From Gymnogyps californianus (taxonomy: Eukaryota; Chordata; Aves; Accipitriformes; Cathartidae), in contig NC_059471.1 of assembly GCF_018139145.2 (NCBI RefSeq), positions 82,296,520 through 82,360,519 on the forward strand: 64,000 nucleotides of DNA. The letters run 5' to 3'. Position numbers and translations under genes: made by a program. Below are positions 61,401 to 64,000 of the stretch, piece by piece. The notes under the pieces were generated by a model that worked only from the letters and a program-made list of their open reading frames with translations, was not told where the DNA came from and did not search any database. How positions within the stretch are numbered: the stretch's first letter is position 1; the number at the start of each line of letters is the position of its first letter.

Positions 61401-63424
61401 TGGTGAATCCAGTCACGGTGTCCAAGCCTCATGAACCAGCTCCGTCTCTTTTCTCTGGATACGGTTTGTGGCGCTCTGCTGCGTCCATTGGAAGATGGAG
61501 ATGCAAGCTAAGCCCTGCATTTTGGCATCGATCTCCACGATTCCCTCTGCAACCGTGGGTCGCCCTTCCCTATCTGTGCACCTCAGCACCAGTGCTTGCA
61601 GGCTCCTTTTGTGGGGAAGCTCCTGTTGGGCTCCTGTGCTGCTGCTGCCCACAGAAGGCTTTTTTCCAGAACTGTCCTGTATGTCGGACTTTAATTCCCC
61701 ATCCCTGGATGCATTAGCTTGTGTACATAACTTAAGATTTCAGTCAACTGTTTAAAAAGCTTCGTTTGAATGGCCAAAATCACTAAGCAATCCAGATTTC
61801 TTGGTATGGCTGCCTTATCCTTCTCATTTTTGCTACTCCATCCATTGCTTTCTCATCCAAAAATTTTCATCAGACCTTTGTACCCTTAGAACTGCAAGAC
61901 ACCTGTGCTTGAAACGTGTTATGATATAAAACAGGAGTTGAAACTGTTCTTTTTTTGTTGTTGTTCCCATGGAACCCAGTCAGTGCTAAAGGAGTGAGAT
62001 GGTAGTTCAGTGATTAATTCAGCTTTATTTTTCGTAGTGAATTCCTAAGTGAAACCAACCTGGAGATTACTGCCTTTTGGTAAAGGAGGGGTTATTTTTC
62101 TGCTAAAAGATAATTCTCTTCTTGTATACACACACCTGCGCATGCACAATTAAAGTTTTGTACAGATTTCCATGGGAATTTTTAGCCAGAATTTTCAAAG
62201 TTTTGAAATTTTAATTTTTTTGTAAACAAAAACCTCATGCTATCAAATAAATGAGGATTTTCCAAAGTAACTCAATGTTTTGTCTGGAAGGCTTATGAAA
62301 ATGGAAACTATTTCCAGGCTTATGTAATGGGAACAATATAATTAAAAATAAATTAACCTATTCTTTTTTTATTAGTTCAACATGGTATATTTTCAGTTTT
62401 CTGTATTTCTTTTAAATACTTCAGTGTTTCTCTCTGGAGAAATGTCAACACCACAGTAACTTATTGTTCTACTGAGTAAAGAAGGGTAGGCTTTTTATAC
62501 ATGAGCAGCGCCAAACTGCTACTATATATTTACAGAAAATCAATGCGAAAAATTTAGCTAGAACATTGTCACTTCCCAAAGGTAGTCAAATTTAATTTTC
62601 ACCAATCAAAATGCCAACTTGATGAATGTATGTAAGGCTATGTATATCAAACCACAGAGTTAATTATACTAATATAAATCAGAGAGTAATAATTATGTTA
62701 ATTATATAATATGCCTAATAAAATAAGTTTGACAGACCTTTTCTGATTTTTTTTTAATCGTAATCTGTATAATTTGGCTTTATTTGAAAAGATGATGACT
62801 TCCAATAGCTCCTGGCTTTTAAAATCATACTTACCTGTTCAGTGTTCTCCAAAGCGCACTTGAGGGGCTCAACTCAAGCATTTGTCTGTTCTGTGTCAGC
62901 ATCTTCTTTTCGGTAGGTGAAAATCTTAATGCCCTTCTAGATATTTCTGTGTAAAACACACTCACATTGTGACTGTTACTGCTTTGTCCTTTTCTAGCTT
63001 AAAATACTTGTTAATGAGTTTTTATTTTGTTTTTATTTTTTTTCCTCCAGAACTTGTGGAGTATATAGAAAATATACTTTTTGTCACTTAAAGCCTTTCA
63101 GTTCACTGTGCAGTACTTTTCCTCCTCACATGCATCTCTCCACGTCTGAAGGCTGAGGAGTTTTCTCCTAGGAGGTGGGTGCCCTGGGCTTAGCACCCAA
63201 AACCAGCAGAGAGGCGGGAGCTTGCTGCAGCTGACATACCATCCGTGTTGCCCTGTCCAAGCAATGGTGGTTCGGCCAGCACAGCTTCTGAATTTCTCTT
63301 ATCTCCCTTATGATGGGAGCCATCCTGGTGGGATGGGATGTGGGCCTCTCTCCTCTCAAAGCAGGGCTGCCTCTGGGGTCAGACCGGGCTGCTCAGGACT
63401 TGGACGAGTTGGAGCTTGAAACCA
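61401..63424. other. Host non-coding DNA, no gene recognised
   Basis: The GC-richer part at about 61413-61755 is open on both strands for about 80-106 codons, but I recognise no protein. The rest is AT-rich with no visible gene. Confidence 0.5.
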
Positions 63425-63830
63425 TTCAAGGATGGAGATGGCACAGCTTCTTGGGGCGACCTGCTCTGCTGCCTCACTGTCTTCATAGGGAAATGGTTTC
63501 TTTCCCGTGTTGGGGTCCAGAACTGGATGCAGCATCTAGATGTGGTCTGATGTATGCTATGCAGAAGGGGACAATCCCTTCACTTGATCTCCAGGCTGTG
63601 CCCCTGTTCATACCTCCCAGGAGCTGCAGGATGCCTTTGCTAGCAAGGGACAGTGCACACCATCACCTCCTCTAGGTCATTGATAAAGATGTTGAAGTGG
63701 ACAGGTCTCAGGACAGACCCCTGCAGTTCTCCACTTGGTGGTGGTATCTGGGTAGGCTACAACCCACTCTGAGCCTGACCATCCAACCAGCTTCTTACCC
63801 GTCTGGTTTAGTTGTGTGCCAGTCTTCTGT
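63425..63830 (-). mobile_element. CR1 LINE fragment with an internal deletion
   Basis: Reverse-complement CR1 sequence: GGTCCAGAACTGGATGCAGC and GGGGACAATCCCTTCAC, followed by GTCATTGATAAAGATGTTGA, AGGACAGACCCCTGCAG and GACCATCCAACCAGCTTCTT. The join at about 63660-63680 seems to skip several hundred bases of the usual element. Ends are uncertain and no long frame remains. Confidence 0.75.
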
Positions 63831-64000
63831 CTTTCTCTGCCATCTCTCTGAACATTGTGTATATTGTTAATAGTAATTATAGTTGTACTGCTTTTTTTCC
63901 CCCTTTTTTTCCGATAGAGGCCCTGTACACACAAGGGAGACAATGGGAGTGATGTAGTAACCCAGCAAGATTTACTCAAGAGGGTTTTCCATGCTGTGGC
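63831..64000. other. Host non-coding DNA at the window end
   Basis: A short tail with a T/C run near 63890-63910 and no recognisable feature. Confidence 0.5.

Noticed and set aside
61413..61755. Overlapping frames of 80-106 codons on both strands
   Set aside because: They lie next to ancient CR1-like sequence, no protein is recognisable, and being open on both strands is better explained by base composition.
1..64000. CRISPR arrays, bacterial operons, tRNA or rRNA genes
   Set aside because: The window is vertebrate nuclear DNA; no direct-repeat and spacer pattern, tRNA-like boxes or rRNA sequence were seen.

Overview
The window looks like bird nuclear DNA, most likely a neoavian species. 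It contains CR1-family LINE fragments, including a 3' end with the typical CTATGATTCT tail, and one endogenous retrovirus (ERV) with a long terminal repeat of a kind I associate with neoavian genomes. The species call is inference from repeat content. I found no host protein-coding exon I could defend. The AT-rich, stop-dense sequence fits a gene desert or a very long intron.

Layout: 1-11863 is unannotated host DNA with simple repeats and one Gln/Pro-rich antisense stretch (8585-8920). At 11864-12127 a U6 snRNA-like sequence is joined directly to a CR1 3' end, a probable template-switch retropseudogene. 12128-31631 is host DNA with simple repeats only. 31632-38924 is a 7.3-kb ERV on the minus strand. 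38925-46900 is host DNA. About 46900-49269 is an old, long CR1 copy on the plus strand. 49270-61064 is host DNA, and 61065-63830 holds two degraded minus-strand CR1 pieces.

The ERV is the one element with gene content. In its own direction it reads: 5' LTR (38342-38924), a tRNA-Lys-type primer binding site, a short leader, gag (stop at 35914), pro-RT-RNase H-integrase zinc finger (to 33406), integrase core (32729-33427, another frame), about 500 bp without a recognisable gene, a polypurine tract, and the 3' LTR (31632-32214). There is no env. The LTRs are identical except for one dense 20-bp cluster just downstream of the TATA box, so insertion was recent. Gag is unusual: three hydrophobic N-terminal segments, a 30-bp tandem repeat coding a 10-residue Ala/Thr/Pro motif, a capsid-like region and a basic tail without CCHC knuckles. 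Gag and Pol share one frame, separated by a single UAG with a potential stem-loop just after it, which suggests stop-codon readthrough. One frame break lies between the integrase zinc finger and its catalytic core.
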